Source of the DNA: Lachnospiraceae bacterium UBA4631
GTDB taxonomy: Bacteria > Bacillota > Clostridia > Lachnospirales > Lachnospiraceae
NCBI GenBank assembly: GCA_002406015.1
Contig: DHMX01000003.1
Location: 36,820-100,819, forward strand
Direction of reading: 5' to 3'
DNA length: 64,000 nt
Below, one piece after another: positions 63,030 through 64,000 of this stretch. Under the pieces are notes generated by a model. It searched no databases and had not been told where the DNA came from. It worked only from the letters and a program-made list of their open reading frames with translations. Each line of letters starts with the position of its first letter. Within the stretch, counting starts at the first letter, position 1. The position numbers and the translations under genes are program-made.

Positions 63030-63905
63030 ATGCATCACTATTTAAGAGCAATTGGTTTTAGTAAAATACGAAATCTAAGACAACTAAATGAACTTTTGGA
63101 TGATACGATTGCACATCCTTCCAACCGCTCCATTACCACCATTGGTACAGATACTTCTATGGTTCAGACCTCAAAAGAAATCGGTGATACCTATGGCATT
63201 AGTATGATTGGCGAATATGATGATAATAACCATCTGATTATTGAGCATTACTTTCCGTATGTAATCGGAACTACAACCAAATGGGAAGACAGTATCCTCG
63301 TAGAACCACACACCGATAAAGAAGCATATGCAGGTGTAAGTGAGAATACCAATATCGGGATTCCTCTCATTTTCTACTTATTAAACATTGCCGATTATGT
63401 GCGTAACAAATGGTCAAATGAATACAACCGACCTTTTAACCAGATAACCTACAGCGGCTTATCGACAGAGGGCAGAATCCTTCTGGGAATTGATAAAGAC
63501 GAAGCCCAGCTCCGTCTGGAGGAAAAGGGACAAAAGAATCGGAATCGTTTAATTGCGGCTGCACGCGAGGGTGATGTGGAAGCCATTGAAAATCTGACCT
63601 TAGAGGACATTGACCTATACTCTTCTATCTCCAAACGTGCCAAAAGCGAGGACCTCTATTCCATCGTAGATTCCTGCTTCATTCCTTATGGAGTAAACAG
63701 TGAACAATATTCGATTGTCGGAACGATTCATGATTTCCATCTTAAGGTGAATCCCAAAACACAGGAAACCATGTACCTGCTCCTTGTTGATGTGAATGAT
63801 ATTACGATAGATGTTATGATTAATACACAGGACTTATTAGGAGAGCCTGCCGTTGGTCGTCGCTTCAAGGGGAATGTCTGGGTGCAGGGATATATTTATT
63901 TATAA
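63030..63905 (+). CDS. DUF3881-family protein
   Basis: A 291-residue soluble protein beginning MHHYLRAIGFSKIRNLRQLN, with FNQITYSGLSTEGRILLGI in the middle and GEPAVGRRFKGNVWVQGYIY at the end. DUF3881 is a Lachnospiraceae-type family of unknown function that often follows DUF4446. GAAGGGAG precedes the ATG. It ends the par transcript; a hairpin follows. Confidence 0.88.
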   Translation: MHHYLRAIGFSKIRNLRQLNELLDDTIAHPSNRSITTIGTDTSMVQTSKEIGDTYGISMIGEYDDNNHLIIEHYFPYVIGTTTKWEDSILVEPHTDKEAYAGVSENTNIGIPLIFYLLNIADYVRNKWSNEYNRPFNQITYSGLSTEGRILLGIDKDEAQLRLEEKGQKNRNRLIAAAREGDVEAIENLTLEDIDLYSSISKRAKSEDLYSIVDSCFIPYGVNSEQYSIVGTIHDFHLKVNPKTQETMYLLLVDVNDITIDVMINTQDLLGEPAVGRRFKGNVWVQGYIYL

Positions 63906-63940
63906 TCCCTTGACGATTGGTTGTTTATATCCTAAAATAA

Positions 63941-63970
63941 TAAAGGTGCGTTTTTACAACACACCTTTTA
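63941..63970 (+). terminator. Terminator of the par operon
   Basis: TAAAGGTG and CACCTTTTA form an 8-9-bp stem around CGTTTTTACAACA, 36 bp past the DUF3881 stop. It lies just before a tRNA gene. Confidence 0.55.
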
Positions 63971-63975
63971 CGTTT

Positions 63976-64000
63976 GTTTCCGTAGCTCAGCAGGATAGAG
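63976..64000 (+). tRNA. Start of a tRNA, probably tRNA-Arg (cut by window end)
   Basis: GTTTCCG acceptor strand, TA, and the D-arm GCTCAGCAGGATAGAG match the 5' third of a tRNA. The GGATAGAG D-loop is common in tRNA-Arg, but the anticodon lies outside the window. Confidence 0.7.

Overview
The window reads as chromosome from a low-GC Gram-positive anaerobe of class Clostridia, most likely family Lachnospiraceae. The evidence is strong GGAGG-type ribosome binding sites, a parA-parB-DUF4446-DUF3881 block with clustered parS sites, a TIGR03905-type TSCPD protein, PdaA, a CIRCE-controlled Hsp20, a Gram-positive LexA-like box and cell-wall-binding GWxxxxxWYY repeats. The three parS sites beside parA place the right end near the replication origin. 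No species is claimed.

Layout. 1-5.7 kb: end of an AAA+ ATPase gene, then an ECF vitamin importer in which both ATPases and the S component are one polypeptide, with ecfT and a lipoprotein in the same operon. 5.9-6.5 kb: a Phd/ParE toxin-antitoxin pair. 6.5-16 kb: a run of minus-strand genes (chemoreceptor, response regulator, kinase, FtsX-type permease, LolD/MacB-type ATPase, an anchored CARDB/NEW3-like protein, second permease). 16.2-20.9 kb: pgi, pdaA, a membrane protein and an SAH/MTA-deaminase-type amidohydrolase. 21-27.6 kb: an accessory stretch with Fic, an XRE regulator with a membrane partner, an ATC-hydrolase-like protein, a decayed YhcG/DUF1016 nuclease gene, other gene remnants, a near-perfect 48-bp hairpin, two DMT transporters and a GNAT protein. 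27.7-30.3 kb: mtnN-luxS, a TSCPD protein and murG. 30.5-32.3 kb: a Type II restriction-modification system that aligns closely with EcoRV. 32.5-35.5 kb: panD, panC, panB and a DUF2520 Rossmann protein that probably supplies ketopantoate reductase. 35.7-41.1 kb: CBS-type pyrophosphatase, Hsp20 with a 39-residue companion, MarR, dinB. 41.1-50 kb: a paired ABC exporter-fold system with its AraC regulator, then a cell-wall hydrolase cluster with a tandem gene duplication. 50-58.6 kb: a membrane protein, tRNA-Pro, GH1 glucosidase, tRNA-Lys, trmB, a DacF-like carboxypeptidase, a DegS-like protein lacking its phospho-acceptor histidine, and argS. 58.7-64 kb: a HAD phosphatase, a ProX-type editing protein, parS-parA-parB-DUF4446-DUF3881 and the start of a tRNA.

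How the genes work together. Adjacent genes fit into pathways: mtnN/luxS plus the amidohydrolase handle S-adenosylhomocysteine; DUF2520/panB/panC/panD make pantothenate; murG, dacF, pdaA, the lysozyme and the NlpC/P60 protein build or cut the wall; parABS segregates the origin. The most notable point is the EcoRV-like system: catalytic residues and recognition loop are conserved with matching spacing, and reading the whole window by eye I found no GATATC site where about 15-20 would be expected.
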